From Paenibacillus pasadenensis DSM 19293 (GTDB lineage: Bacteria; Bacillota; Bacilli; Paenibacillales; Paenibacillaceae), in assembly GCF_000422485.1 (NCBI RefSeq), contig NZ_AULW01000039.1, positions 62,001 to 126,000 of the forward strand: DNA of 64,000 nt, read 5' to 3'. The position numbers and the translations under genes were made by a program. The notes below the pieces were generated by a model that did not search any database, was not told the origin of the DNA, and saw only the letters and a list, made by a program, of their open reading frames with translations. Numbering within the stretch: position 1 is the first letter of the stretch; each line of letters begins with the position of its first letter. Of the stretch, positions 1 to 8,621 are shown piece after piece.

Positions 1-1
1 G

Positions 2-424
2 GTGCTGGCCGGCTATCTGCTGCACAAGCTCGGCCGCATCGGGCAGCTGCTGGAGCGCCGCCGCGAGCTTGCGGCCCGCTATCACGAGGCGTTCGCAGGG
101 CTGGACCCGAGGCTTCTCGTGACGGTGGACGATCACGAAAGCCGCATGTACTACACCTATGTCGTGCAGGCCGAGCGGCGCGACGAGCTGCGCGCGGAGC
201 TGGAGCAGGCGGGCGTGGAGACGCAGGTGTACTATCCGGCGGCGCTGCCGCTGCAGCCGGCGTTCGCGGATCTCGGCGCCCGTCCGGGAGACTATCCCGG
301 CGCCGAGCGGTTCGCGAGCCGCTCGCTGGCGCTGCCGCTCTATCCCGAGATGCCGGACGGCGACGTCGATGCCGTCATCCGGTCGGTCGTCTCGTTCCTG
401 GCCCAGGAGCCGCAGCATGCTTGA
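2..424 (+). CDS. DegT/DnrJ/EryC1/StrS-family PLP aminotransferase, C-terminal part (cut by window edge)
   Basis: The visible 140 residues are the C-terminal small domain of a sugar aminotransferase that uses pyridoxal phosphate to put an amino group on a keto-sugar, usually a nucleotide sugar. Family hallmarks are the YYPAALPLQPAF stretch and, near the end, LALPLYPEM, where this family normally has a conserved Y-P-x-P-LHLQ-like segment and a LPLYP motif. The catalytic lysine and cofactor site lie upstream, outside the window, so the true start is not visible; the GTG at position 2 is only the first in-frame codon available. The stop overlaps the next gene by 8 bases, which implies translational coupling. 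Family is clear; substrate is unknown. Confidence 0.88.
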   Translation: MLAGYLLHKLGRIGQLLERRRELAARYHEAFAGLDPRLLVTVDDHESRMYYTYVVQAERRDELRAELEQAGVETQVYYPAALPLQPAFADLGARPGDYPGAERFASRSLALPLYPEMPDGDVDAVIRSVVSFLAQEPQHA

Positions 425-1310
425 GCGCGGCGGCATCGCCCTGTCGGGCATCGGCGACGAGGCGTCGTCCTCGCTGGAGGAGCAGGCGCGGGTCCATGCG
501 GAGCTCGGCTGGACGGAGCTGGAGCTGCGCTCGGCGGACGGAGCCGCGTTCGCCGACTGGGACGACGCGCTGACCGGCAAGGCCCGGAGGCTGCTGTCGG
601 GCGCGGGGCTGAAGGCCTCGATCGCCGACTCGCGCATCGGCAACTGGGAGCGGACGATCTCCACTCCGTACGAGCGGGAGCTGGAGGAGCTGGAGCGCTG
701 CGCCGAGCGGCTGCTGCGGCTGGGCGGATGGGGCCTGAGGGTCATGTCCTGGCCGAACGACGGGCTGAGCGAGTCCGACTGGGAAAAAAGCGTGCTGGAG
801 CGGATGGACCGGCTCGCCGAGCAGGCCGGCCGCTGCGGCGTCACGCTGCTGCATGAGAACTGCGCCGGATGGGCCGGCTGCGACCCCGAGCGGGCGCTGC
901 GGCTCGTCGAGACGGTGGGCCGCCCGTCGCTGCGCCTGCTGGTGGATACCGGCAACGGCATCGCCTACCGCTACTCGGCGCCGGACTACCTGCGCCGGGC
1001 GCTGCCCTATGTCGAGCATGTGCATGTGAAGGACGGCCGGCTCGAGAACGGCAAGGCGATGTACACGCTGCCCGGACGCGGCGACGCCGGCGTAGCCGAA
1101 TGCCTCGGCCTGCTGCTGGACGCCGGCTATACGGGACTGCTCGCGATCGAGCCGCATCTGCATGTCGTGCCGCATCTGGGCGAGCGCGGCGGCGGCGCGG
1201 GCCAGCTGGAGGCGTACGCGGCGTACGGCCGCGAGCTGGAGCGGCTGCTCGCCGCGGTCCGGGCGGACGCCCGCTCCGAAGCGGCGGCCGCCGGGGAGGA
1301 GCCGGCGTGA
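417..1310 (+). CDS. Sugar phosphate isomerase/epimerase-like TIM-barrel protein (AP endonuclease 2 family)
   Basis: A 297-residue xylose-isomerase-like TIM barrel. Such proteins isomerise or epimerise sugars and keto-acids using a divalent metal. Supporting motifs include the metal-ligand strand LLHENCAGW, the VDTGNG segment, HVHVKDG, and the C-terminal IEPHLH, all typical of this fold. The ATG at 417 overlaps the aminotransferase stop, and the 3' end shares GTGA with the following M20 gene, so it sits inside a coupled operon. A longer open frame begins upstream, but it lies inside the aminotransferase gene and is not credible. Fold is confident; the reaction is not determined. Confidence 0.85.
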   Translation: MLERGGIALSGIGDEASSSLEEQARVHAELGWTELELRSADGAAFADWDDALTGKARRLLSGAGLKASIADSRIGNWERTISTPYERELEELERCAERLLRLGGWGLRVMSWPNDGLSESDWEKSVLERMDRLAEQAGRCGVTLLHENCAGWAGCDPERALRLVETVGRPSLRLLVDTGNGIAYRYSAPDYLRRALPYVEHVHVKDGRLENGKAMYTLPGRGDAGVAECLGLLLDAGYTGLLAIEPHLHVVPHLGERGGGAGQLEAYAAYGRELERLLAAVRADARSEAAAAGEEPA

Positions 1311-2635
1311 GCGCGGCGAGGCTGTTCACGGACGAGCATGCCGAGCTGCTGCTGGCGCTGCTGCGGCTCGACACCGTGTCGCCGCTCGAGTCGGACGCTC
1401 CCGGACGGCTGCCGGAGGCGCAGCAGGCGTACGCCGCGTTCGCGGCGCGGCGGACCGGAGCGGCGCAGCTGCTGCTCGCTCCGGCTCCGCCCGAGGCGCT
1501 GCGGCGGGACGGCGTGCCGCTGAGCGTGCTGCGGCAGGCGGAGCGGATGGGCGAGCAGGCGTTCCTCGCCGCCCAGCCGAACCTGCTGCTGCGCATCGGC
1601 CGGGAGCGGCCCCGGGAGGAGACGATCGCGTTCAACTTCCATATGGATACCGTCGCGGACGGCGGGCAGGAGATCGGCTTCGACGGCGTCCGCTTCTACG
1701 GCCGGGGCAGCGCCGACATGAAGGGCGCCGGCGTCGCGCTGCTCGCCGGCATCGAGGCGGCGCTGGCGGAGGACCCGGAGCTGGCGGAGCGCTGCTCGGT
1801 GCTCGTGCAGAGCGTCTGCGGCGAAGAGGGCGGCGCGATGGGCGTCTGCGGCACGCGGGAGCTGGCCGAGCTCGGGCATGTCGGCGCGCTGAACGTGTTC
1901 GCCGAGCCTTCGGGCGGCGTCTGGTTCGACCGTTCGACGACGTCGATGACGGCGCGGGTCGAGATGTTCGGAGAGGACGCGACCGACGACGCTCCGCAAG
2001 CGGGGCACAACGCGACGCTGCTGCTCGGGCAGGTCGGCGCGGCGCTGCTGCGCGGCCTGGCGGAGCCGGCGCGCGAGCTCGGCGGCAAGGTGTGCCTGGC
2101 CGGCCTCCATACGGGCGGGATGCACAACAAGGTGTACGGCACCGGCACGCTGCTGCTCAACATCGCTTATCCGTCGGCCTTTGCCGGTGAAAAGCTGCGC
2201 CTGCTGACGGAGCGGTGCGCGCGCGACGCGCTGCTGCGCTTCGCGGACGAATGGGCGGACGTGCCGGAGGCGCGCCGCACGGCCCGCGACGCGACGCGGC
2301 TCTGCCGGCTGAGCTGGGTGAAGAGCGGCCTGCCGGTGCTGGACAACCGCCATCCTGCATGGGAGCGGCTGCTGAGCGGCCTCGGCTGGGAGCGCAATCC
2401 GGACGACCGGCCGGAACGCGCCTTCACCTGCGACGCGATGTGGATGATGGCCAAAGGCTGCTACACGGTCGTATACGGACCGGGCAGCCTGGAGGGTAAC
2501 GGCGCGCATACGGCCCGTGAGAGCATGGAGCTCGCGGAGCTGGAGCGGTACGCCGGACAGATCAAGGAGCTGCTGCTCGCTTTCGCCCGCACGGCGCGCA
2601 GAAAGCGGCAGCTGGAGAGGACGGGAAGCGCATGA
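1307..2635 (+). CDS. M20-family metallohydrolase (peptidase/deacylase type)
   Basis: A 442-residue M20 enzyme; the family hydrolyses amide bonds in dipeptides or N-acyl amino acids with a di-zinc centre. Visible metal-site motifs in order are HMDTVADG (around residue 111), GRGSADMKGAG with the bridging Asp, CGEEGG with the catalytic Glu pair, AEPSGG, and a late GNGAHTARE histidine. The chosen start is the GTG at 1307, coupled by GTGA to the gene before; an ATG-initiated longer frame would run deep into that gene. The stop overlaps the next start as ATGA. In this cluster it could remove a protecting acyl group or cleave a peptide intermediate, which is inference. Confidence 0.85.
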   Translation: MSAARLFTDEHAELLLALLRLDTVSPLESDAPGRLPEAQQAYAAFAARRTGAAQLLLAPAPPEALRRDGVPLSVLRQAERMGEQAFLAAQPNLLLRIGRERPREETIAFNFHMDTVADGGQEIGFDGVRFYGRGSADMKGAGVALLAGIEAALAEDPELAERCSVLVQSVCGEEGGAMGVCGTRELAELGHVGALNVFAEPSGGVWFDRSTTSMTARVEMFGEDATDDAPQAGHNATLLLGQVGAALLRGLAEPARELGGKVCLAGLHTGGMHNKVYGTGTLLLNIAYPSAFAGEKLRLLTERCARDALLRFADEWADVPEARRTARDATRLCRLSWVKSGLPVLDNRHPAWERLLSGLGWERNPDDRPERAFTCDAMWMMAKGCYTVVYGPGSLEGNGAHTARESMELAELERYAGQIKELLLAFARTARRKRQLERTGSA

Positions 2636-3744
2636 CAAGCGTCAAAATCGTGCCGGCGCAGGAGCTGCGGCGGTTCGCGGAGGAGGTGTTCCGGGCCTGC
2701 GGAGCGCCCGAGGCGACGGCCCGGACAGCCGCAGAGGTGCTCTGCTACGCCGACGAGAACGGCTTCGACACGCATGGCGTCGCCAATCTCGAGCGCATCT
2801 ACGTCGCGCGGCTGCTGGACGGCCGCATCGACCCCCAGGCGGAGTTCGAGCTGACGGCGGAGACGGCCTCGATCGCGGCGCTGGACGCCCGCGGCGGGCT
2901 CGGCCTGGCCGCCGGAGCCCGGGCGATGGAGCTCGCGATCGCCAAGGCGGCCGAGACGGGCATCGGCTGCGTCGCGGTGCGGCGCTCGTCGCATTTCGGC
3001 AGCGCGGGCTACTACACGCAGCAGGCGGTGCGCCGGGGCATGATCGGCATCGCCATGACGAACCTCGGCTCGCAGGCGATCGCCCGCCCTCCGGGCGGCT
3101 CGGCGGCGATGCTCGGCACGAACCCGATCGCCATGGGCGCGCCGGGAGAAGGGCATCCGCCGTTCCAGCTCGACATGAGCACGACGGTCGTCGCCACCGG
3201 CAAGATCAAGGCGGCGCTGCGCCGGGGCGAGCCGATCCCGGAGGGCTGGCTGGTCGACGACGAGGGCCGGCCGGTGACCGACCCGGCCGCCTACGAGGAA
3301 GGGCGCGGCCATCTGCAGCTGCTCGGCGGCGACCTGGCGACCGGCGGCGCCAAAGGCTTCGGCCTCGCTCTTATGGTCGACATCCTCTGCGGGGCGCTGT
3401 CCGGGGCGGAGATGGGGCCGCATGAGCGGCTGCTTTCGCCCGAAGGCCGGGAAGCCGGCGCGGAGGACGCGAATGTCGGACATTTCTTCCTGGCGATCGA
3501 CCCGGCGCGCTTCCGCCCGGACGGAGGCTTCGAGCGCGAGATGGGCGGCATGCTCGGCGCCTTGCTCGCCTGTCCGCCGGCGCGCGAGGGCGGCCGGGTC
3601 GTCTATCCGGGCTTTCTGGAGGCGGCTCGGGCGAGCCGGGAGCAGGTGGAGCTGGACGCTGCGCTCGCGCGGCAGCTGGACGGGCTGGCCGAGCGGCTCG
3701 GACTGGTCCCGCCGCGCGAGCCGGCGGCGGCAGAGCGCGGCTGA
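2632..3744 (+). CDS. Ldh_2-family NAD(P)-dependent oxidoreductase (malate/L-lactate dehydrogenase type)
   Basis: A 370-residue member of the Ldh_2 family, which reduces 2-oxo acids or cyclic imines with NAD(P)H and is unrelated to classical lactate dehydrogenase. Signature segments are DTHGVANL near residue 46, the RRSSHFGSAGYY region with the conserved His, GTNPIAMGAP, LDMSTT, and GAKGFGLALMVDIL near the cofactor site. It begins with an ATGA overlap on the M20 gene. Known relatives include sulfolactate, ureidoglycolate and piperideine-2-carboxylate enzymes, so a role in making an unusual hydroxy- or amino-acid building block is possible but unproven. A 79-base gap without an obvious terminator follows. 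Confidence 0.87.
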   Translation: MTSVKIVPAQELRRFAEEVFRACGAPEATARTAAEVLCYADENGFDTHGVANLERIYVARLLDGRIDPQAEFELTAETASIAALDARGGLGLAAGARAMELAIAKAAETGIGCVAVRRSSHFGSAGYYTQQAVRRGMIGIAMTNLGSQAIARPPGGSAAMLGTNPIAMGAPGEGHPPFQLDMSTTVVATGKIKAALRRGEPIPEGWLVDDEGRPVTDPAAYEEGRGHLQLLGGDLATGGAKGFGLALMVDILCGALSGAEMGPHERLLSPEGREAGAEDANVGHFFLAIDPARFRPDGGFEREMGGMLGALLACPPAREGGRVVYPGFLEAARASREQVELDAALARQLDGLAERLGLVPPREPAAAERG

Positions 3745-3823
3745 CGGTCGGAGCGCGGCCTGCATGGCCGGCGGACGGCGATTACGAATCTAACGGCTCG
3801 GCAGAAGAAGGAGGCGATCGGCA

Positions 3824-4741
3824 ATGGCAAGGAAAGTCGGTTTGATCGGAATGGGCGTCATCTCGAAATTTTATGTGCATGCGATGCGGAATGAGGCCGG
3901 ACTGCCGCAGCTGGCGGCTGTCTGCGACCTCAACCTCGAGCGCATCGCGGCCTTTCAGGAAGAAGGCCTGCATGCCTATCGGGATTACCGCGAGCTGCTG
4001 CGCCAGCAAAATCTCGACGCGGTCATCGTGAACGTCCCGAACGACAAGCATTACGAAATCTGCCGCGAGGCGATGCTGGCGGGCAAGCATGTATGCTGCG
4101 AGAAGCCGATGGCGCTGACGCTGCAGGAGGCCGGGGAGCTCGCCGCCTGGTCGCGCAGCACGGGCAAGACGTTGTTCACCGCGTTTCACCGCCGCTACAA
4201 CGTGCATTTCCAGCAGGCGCTGGAGCGCATCTCCACGCGCGACGAGATCGCCTCGGTCGAGGCGCGCTACCTGGAAAAGATCGAGGAGCATGCCGGGGAG
4301 GACCGCTGGTACCTCGATCCGGCGCGCTGCGGCGGCGGCTGCATCGCCGACAACGGCCCGAACGTGTACGACACGCTCGCCTTTTTCCTCGGCCGGCTGG
4401 ATGTCGTCTCGGCGGATATTTCCTGGACCGGCCAGGCCGACACGGAGGCGCGCGTGGAGCTCGTGTCGGAGACGGGCGTGCCGGTGTCGGTGCATCTGGA
4501 CTGGGCGTACCCGCACGGCGAGAAGAAGGAAGTGCTCATCCGGCTGAAGGACGGCACGGAGCTGAACGTCGACATGCTGGCGGGCTTCGAGGCGTTCAAG
4601 TCGTCGCTGTACCACGAATACGCGGAGATTCTGCGCGACTTCGACGCCAAGATTGAGGCGGGCGGCTGCCACGGCGAGGACGGGCTGGACGCGGTGCGGC
4701 TCGTGCGCGACACGTACTTGGCGGAGACGGTCCGCTCGTGA
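3824..4741 (+). CDS. Gfo/Idh/MocA-family sugar dehydrogenase
   Basis: A 305-residue NAD(P)-dependent oxidoreductase. The Rossmann start VGLIGMGVIS and the CCEKPMA motif (the EKP lysine being catalytic) define the family. The start is fixed by GAAGGAGG a few bases before the ATG. It overlaps the next gene as GTGA. Given the DegT aminotransferase upstream and the UDP-sugar 6-dehydrogenase downstream, it could oxidise the sugar C3 hydroxyl to the ketone that the aminotransferase uses, as WbpB does in UDP-diacetamido-uronate synthesis. That parallel is inference from gene content. It is shorter than many family members but looks complete. Confidence 0.87.
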   Translation: MARKVGLIGMGVISKFYVHAMRNEAGLPQLAAVCDLNLERIAAFQEEGLHAYRDYRELLRQQNLDAVIVNVPNDKHYEICREAMLAGKHVCCEKPMALTLQEAGELAAWSRSTGKTLFTAFHRRYNVHFQQALERISTRDEIASVEARYLEKIEEHAGEDRWYLDPARCGGGCIADNGPNVYDTLAFFLGRLDVVSADISWTGQADTEARVELVSETGVPVSVHLDWAYPHGEKKEVLIRLKDGTELNVDMLAGFEAFKSSLYHEYAEILRDFDAKIEAGGCHGEDGLDAVRLVRDTYLAETVRS

Positions 4742-5148
4742 GGCTCGCCGACAAGCGGATCGTGCGCGGCCGCATGGTGAAGCTGCTGCATCACAAGCGC
4801 ATGGACCGCGGCATGCGGCTGATGGAGGAGCGCGCCCGCTGCATCCGGCAGGGCGACATCCATGAGCTGGTCACGACGACGCAGGCTTCGGCCGCGGCCG
4901 GCGACGCGATCGACCGCGTCGGCTTCCTCGGCTTTGCCGAATTCGAGGCCGGCGGCGTCATTCAGCGCGGCGACCGCCTCGTCGCGGGCGGACGGCTGCT
5001 CGGCGAGGTGCTCGGCTTCGACGATTGCCATTTTCCGAACCACTACAACATCCTGATCGCGGCCGACGAGCTGCTGGCGTCCGGCGATGTCTTGCTGGAG
5101 GTCGAGCAGGCGATACGATTCGAGCCGGGAGAAGAGATCGGCGATTGA
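4738..5148 (+). CDS. Uncharacterised 136-residue protein
   Basis: No family recognised. The protein has a very basic N-terminal third (many Arg, Lys and His) and an acidic, hydrophobic C-terminal half with strand-like segments such as VGFLGFAEFEAGG and GEVLGF, and the pair HFPNHYNIL. No signal peptide or membrane segment is visible. It starts with GTG coupled to the dehydrogenase stop and is followed after 16 bases by the UDP-sugar dehydrogenase, with the latter's ribosome site just after its stop. Tight packing makes a role in the same pathway likely. It could be a small binding or auxiliary protein acting on the sugar intermediate; no function can be assigned. Confidence 0.75.
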   Translation: MRLADKRIVRGRMVKLLHHKRMDRGMRLMEERARCIRQGDIHELVTTTQASAAAGDAIDRVGFLGFAEFEAGGVIQRGDRLVAGGRLLGEVLGFDDCHFPNHYNILIAADELLASGDVLLEVEQAIRFEPGEEIGD

Positions 5149-5164
5149 AGGAGGAGAACCCCAT

Positions 5165-6511
5165 ATGGAGCTGCTTTCGAAGCTGGAGAGCCGGCAGGCG
5201 AGGATCGGAGTCGTCGGCATGGGATATGTCGGACTGCCGCTGGCGCTTGAGTTCGCCGGGGCGGGCTTCGCGGTGACGGGCATCGACCTGTCGGAGGACA
5301 AGGTCGCCCGCCTGAGGAGGGGAGAGTGCTACATTCCCGACGTTCAGGAAAAAATGACGGCCGCGGCGCTGGCCCGCTTCGAGGCGACGACGGATTTTGC
5401 CGCGATCGCCGGCCTCGACGCGGTCTGCATCTGCGTGCCGACGCCGCTGACGCGCAATCAGGAGCCCGATCTGAGCTGCATCGCCTCGGCGGTCGAGCAG
5501 CTCGGCGCCTATCTGAAGCCGGGGGCGCTCGTCGTGCTGGAGAGCACGACGTATCCCGGCACGACGGACGAGCTTGTCGCCGCGGCGCTCGCGCCGGACG
5601 GGCGGCAGGCGGGACGGGACTTTTTCCTGTGCTACTCGCCCGAGCGGGTCGATCCCGGCAACAAGACCTTCCGCATCCGCAATACGCCCAAGGTGGTCGG
5701 CGGCAGCACGCCGCGCTGCCTGGAGCTCGGCGTCAAGCTGTACGAGACGATCGTCGAGCGCGTCGTGCCGGTCAGCTCGACGCGCGCGGCCGAGATGTCC
5801 AAGCTGCTGGAGAATACGTTCCGCAGCGTCAACATCGCGTTCATCAACGAAATCGCCCAGCTGTGCGACCGCATCGAGGTCAACGTCTGGGAGGTCATCC
5901 AGGCGGCGGCGACCAAGCCGTTCGGCTTCATGCCGTTCTACCCCGGTCCGGGCATCGGCGGCCACTGCATCCCGCTCGATCCGATGTACCTGTCGTGGAA
6001 GGCCAAGGGCGAGAATTTCTTCAGCCGGTTCATCGAGCTGTCGCAGGACCTCAACCGCAACATGCCGCGCTACGTCGTGCAGAAGACCGCCGATCTGCTG
6101 AACCGCTCGGGCAAGAGCGTCAAGAACTCCCGCATCCTGCTGCTCGGCATGGCCTACAAGCCGGATGTCGGCGACTGGCGCGAATCGCCGAGCCTGGAGA
6201 TCTACGATCTGCTGCATGAAAAAGGAGCGCGCCTCGCCGTCCATGATCCGCACTGCGCCGGCGTGCGCACGGAGAAGGGGCATCGGCCGGAGCAGGCGGC
6301 GGAGCTCGATCCGCATCGTCTCGCCTCCTACGACTGCATCCTGCTGCTGACCGCGCATACGGCGTTCGATCTCGGCGAGATCGTCCGCTCCGGCGTGCCC
6401 GTGCTCGATACGCGCAACGCCTTTGCCGGCTACGACGCCGCCTCCATCGTGAGGATCGGCGACGCCATGCCGGGACCGGACGGCAGCGGGCGCGAGCTCG
6501 CGATCGTCTGA
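5165..6511 (+). CDS. UDP-glucose/GDP-mannose dehydrogenase family: nucleotide-sugar 6-dehydrogenase (WbpA/TviB-like)
   Basis: A 448-residue cytoplasmic enzyme that oxidises a UDP-hexose C6 hydroxyl to the uronic acid in two NAD-dependent steps. Motifs are the Rossmann start GVVGMGYVGLPLA, the TTYPGTT segment, EMSKLLENTFR with the structural Lys, and GIGGHCIPLDP with the catalytic Cys near residue 267, followed by a C-terminal UDP-binding domain with GMAYKPDVGDWRESP. The start is set by GGAGGAG eight to ten bases before the ATG; longer in-frame starts lie inside the previous gene. Sequence style suggests the UDP-N-acetylhexosamine branch (WbpA, TviB) rather than UDP-glucose, but substrate is not certain. 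Confidence 0.92.
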   Translation: MELLSKLESRQARIGVVGMGYVGLPLALEFAGAGFAVTGIDLSEDKVARLRRGECYIPDVQEKMTAAALARFEATTDFAAIAGLDAVCICVPTPLTRNQEPDLSCIASAVEQLGAYLKPGALVVLESTTYPGTTDELVAAALAPDGRQAGRDFFLCYSPERVDPGNKTFRIRNTPKVVGGSTPRCLELGVKLYETIVERVVPVSSTRAAEMSKLLENTFRSVNIAFINEIAQLCDRIEVNVWEVIQAAATKPFGFMPFYPGPGIGGHCIPLDPMYLSWKAKGENFFSRFIELSQDLNRNMPRYVVQKTADLLNRSGKSVKNSRILLLGMAYKPDVGDWRESPSLEIYDLLHEKGARLAVHDPHCAGVRTEKGHRPEQAAELDPHRLASYDCILLLTAHTAFDLGEIVRSGVPVLDTRNAFAGYDAASIVRIGDAMPGPDGSGRELAIV

Positions 6512-6544
6512 CTTCACGCATCTACCGCAAAGGGGGAGATCCTC

Positions 6545-7216
6545 ATGTTCACAGCCATCCATATCGCGCAAGCGGTCCGGCGCGAGCTGGGCGAGGTCGA
6601 GGTGTACGGGCGGGAGCTCGGCCTGGACGAAAGGGCGGCCTCCGCGCCGCCCGACACCGCCGCCTGGTACGAGATTCATGAACGCTGGCGCGGCCGCAGC
6701 AAGGCGGAGGTCGCGGACGACCCGCGCATCCGCGCGTACAGCGAATTTTATCGCCGCATCGGGCTCGATCCGAAAAAAACGCCGCCGTCGGTGCAGAACC
6801 TGCTGCAGCGGTTCTTCATCAAGGACGAGCTGGCGCGGCTGCCGCTCATCCATCCGGCCGTCGACGCGGTCAACCTCGCCGCCCTCGAGCATCGGATTCC
6901 GCTCGGCGCGTTCGACTCCGCCGCCGTCGCCGGCAGCCTGCGGCTCGACTTCACGCAAGGCGACGAGCCGTTCCAAGGGCTCGGCGAGCCGGAGGCGGCC
7001 GAGCTTCCCGCCGGCGTGCTCGTGCTGGCCGACGAGGAGAAGGTGCTCTCGCGCTTCTGCTACCGCGACGGCGAGGCGCAAAAGGTGACGGCGCAGACGC
7101 GCTCCGTCTGGCTGCTCGGCTGCCAGGTGCCCGGCATCTCGCGCGCCGAAACGGAAGCCGCGCTCGCCGCCGCCGCCGCCCGGCTGGAGCGTGCCGGCGT
7201 CCGGACGGCCGGATGA
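6545..7216 (+). CDS. Free-standing B3/4 domain protein (PheRS beta-subunit editing-domain-like)
   Basis: A 223-residue protein resembling the B3/B4 module of the phenylalanyl-tRNA synthetase beta subunit, which hydrolyses mischarged aminoacyl-tRNA. Recognisable pieces are the SEFYRRIGLDPKKTPPSVQ segment, HPAVDAVNLAALEH, PLGAFD, and WLLGCQVPGIS near the C-terminus. There is no synthetase core. A GGGGGAG ribosome site precedes the ATG, and the 3' end overlaps the MFS gene as ATGA. Lone B3/4 proteins are common in Firmicutes and their substrates are mostly unknown. Inside a putative biosynthetic operon, self-protection against a non-proteinogenic amino acid is conceivable, but this is speculation. 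Confidence 0.82.
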   Translation: MFTAIHIAQAVRRELGEVEVYGRELGLDERAASAPPDTAAWYEIHERWRGRSKAEVADDPRIRAYSEFYRRIGLDPKKTPPSVQNLLQRFFIKDELARLPLIHPAVDAVNLAALEHRIPLGAFDSAAVAGSLRLDFTQGDEPFQGLGEPEAAELPAGVLVLADEEKVLSRFCYRDGEAQKVTAQTRSVWLLGCQVPGISRAETEAALAAAAARLERAGVRTAG

Positions 7217-8553
7217 GCGGACGTTTCGGCTCGCCTCTCGCCCGCGCCGGCGGCTTGATCCGGCGCTATGACGCGGCGCTCTGGATCCGCATCTGCGGCA
7301 ACGCCGTCACGGCGACAACGACGTTTCTGATCCGTCCGTTCCTGGCGCTCTACCTGTACGAGCAGTCGGGCGGCTCGCTGCTGCTCGCGATGCTCGTCAT
7401 CGGCCTCCAGCCGTTCGCCTCGATGGCGACGAGCTTCCTCGCCGGCGGAGTGAGCGACCGGCTCGGCCGCCGCCCGGTCATGCTCGGCGCGCTGCTGCTG
7501 CAGGCGGCGTGCATGGGCGCGTACGCGTTCGCCGAGCAGGTGTGGGCGTTCGCGGCCATCACCGCCGTCATGGGCGTCGGCTCGGCGCTGTTCAACCCGG
7601 CGGCCAACGCGATGGTCGCCGATGTCGTTCCGTCGGAGCGGCAGCGGGAGGTGTTCGCGCTGCTGCACACCGCCTCCAACGTCGGCGCCGCCTTCGGCCC
7701 GGCGGCCGGCCTCCTGCTGCTGCGCGCCGGGGAGAACGTCGTGTTCGCGGCCGGCGCGCTCCTGCTGCTCGCGTATCTTTTTCTCGTGCTGTCCAAAGTG
7801 CCGGAGACGCGGCCGGGCACGTCCAGAAGGCCTGCCGCCGCCAGAGGAGCGGATGCAGAGGAGCCGGGAACTGCCGGCGGCGCTGCCGCCGAAGCGAGCC
7901 GGCCGGCCGCGCCGGATGCCGCTGCGCCGGATGCCGCCGCGCGCCGCCGCGCGCTGCTTGGCCTGACGTCGCTGGCGATGCCGATCGGCCTCATCTTCGC
8001 GCTCGTCATCTCGATCCTGCCGTTCCACTTCGGCGAGTCGTTCGCCCGTCCCGAGGACGTGCTCGCCTCGCTGATGACGTTCAACGGCATCCTCGTCATC
8101 GCGCTGCAGCTATGGATCATCGCCCGCACGAAGCGCCTGTCCGCCTCGCTCGCGGCGGCCGTCTCCTACGGCATGTTCGCCGCCGTGTCGGTCGGCTACG
8201 CGTTCTCGACCGTGCTGCTGCTGCTGTTCGTCGTCGAGCTCGTCTTCTCCGTGGCGGAGATGCTGATCGGGCCGCATCTGCAAAACACGGTCGCCGAGCT
8301 CGCGCCGGAGCAGGAGCGCGGCTGGTACTTCGCGATTTTCGGCCTGCACATGCATGTCCCGCTGGCGCTCGGCCCCGCGCTGGGCGGCCTGCTCTACGCC
8401 GCGACGGACGGAGCCGTGCTGTTCTCGGCGCTCGGCGCGCTGTTCGTCGCCTGCGGCATCCTGCAGTCGCTGCTCATCCGCCGCATCCGGCGCGGCTTTT
8501 TCAGCGCCGCCCGGCCTGCCGCCGGACCCGCCGCCCAAGGCGCCTCTGCCTGA
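7213..8553 (+). CDS. MFS transporter, probable product exporter
   Basis: A 446-residue, 12-helix major facilitator protein. The conserved loop-2/3 motif A is visible as GVSDRLGRRPVM, and the N- and C-terminal halves are joined by a long Ala/Pro/Glu-rich cytoplasmic linker (about residues 205-250). It begins with an ATGA overlap on the B3/4 gene. MFS pumps of this kind (drug:proton antiporter type) often export the product of the operon that encodes them, so export or self-resistance is the likely role here. The 68-base gap to the next gene contains a good AAGGAGG site and no obvious terminator. Confidence 0.87.
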   Translation: MSGRFGSPLARAGGLIRRYDAALWIRICGNAVTATTTFLIRPFLALYLYEQSGGSLLLAMLVIGLQPFASMATSFLAGGVSDRLGRRPVMLGALLLQAACMGAYAFAEQVWAFAAITAVMGVGSALFNPAANAMVADVVPSERQREVFALLHTASNVGAAFGPAAGLLLLRAGENVVFAAGALLLLAYLFLVLSKVPETRPGTSRRPAAARGADAEEPGTAGGAAAEASRPAAPDAAAPDAAARRRALLGLTSLAMPIGLIFALVISILPFHFGESFARPEDVLASLMTFNGILVIALQLWIIARTKRLSASLAAAVSYGMFAAVSVGYAFSTVLLLLFVVELVFSVAEMLIGPHLQNTVAELAPEQERGWYFAIFGLHMHVPLALGPALGGLLYAATDGAVLFSALGALFVACGILQSLLIRRIRRGFFSAARPAAGPAAQGASA

Positions 8554-8621
8554 AGCGGAGGCGGCTTTCCGTTTGACCGATCGAGCAGAACATCCCCCAA
8601 GAGGGCACAAGGAGGACCATT

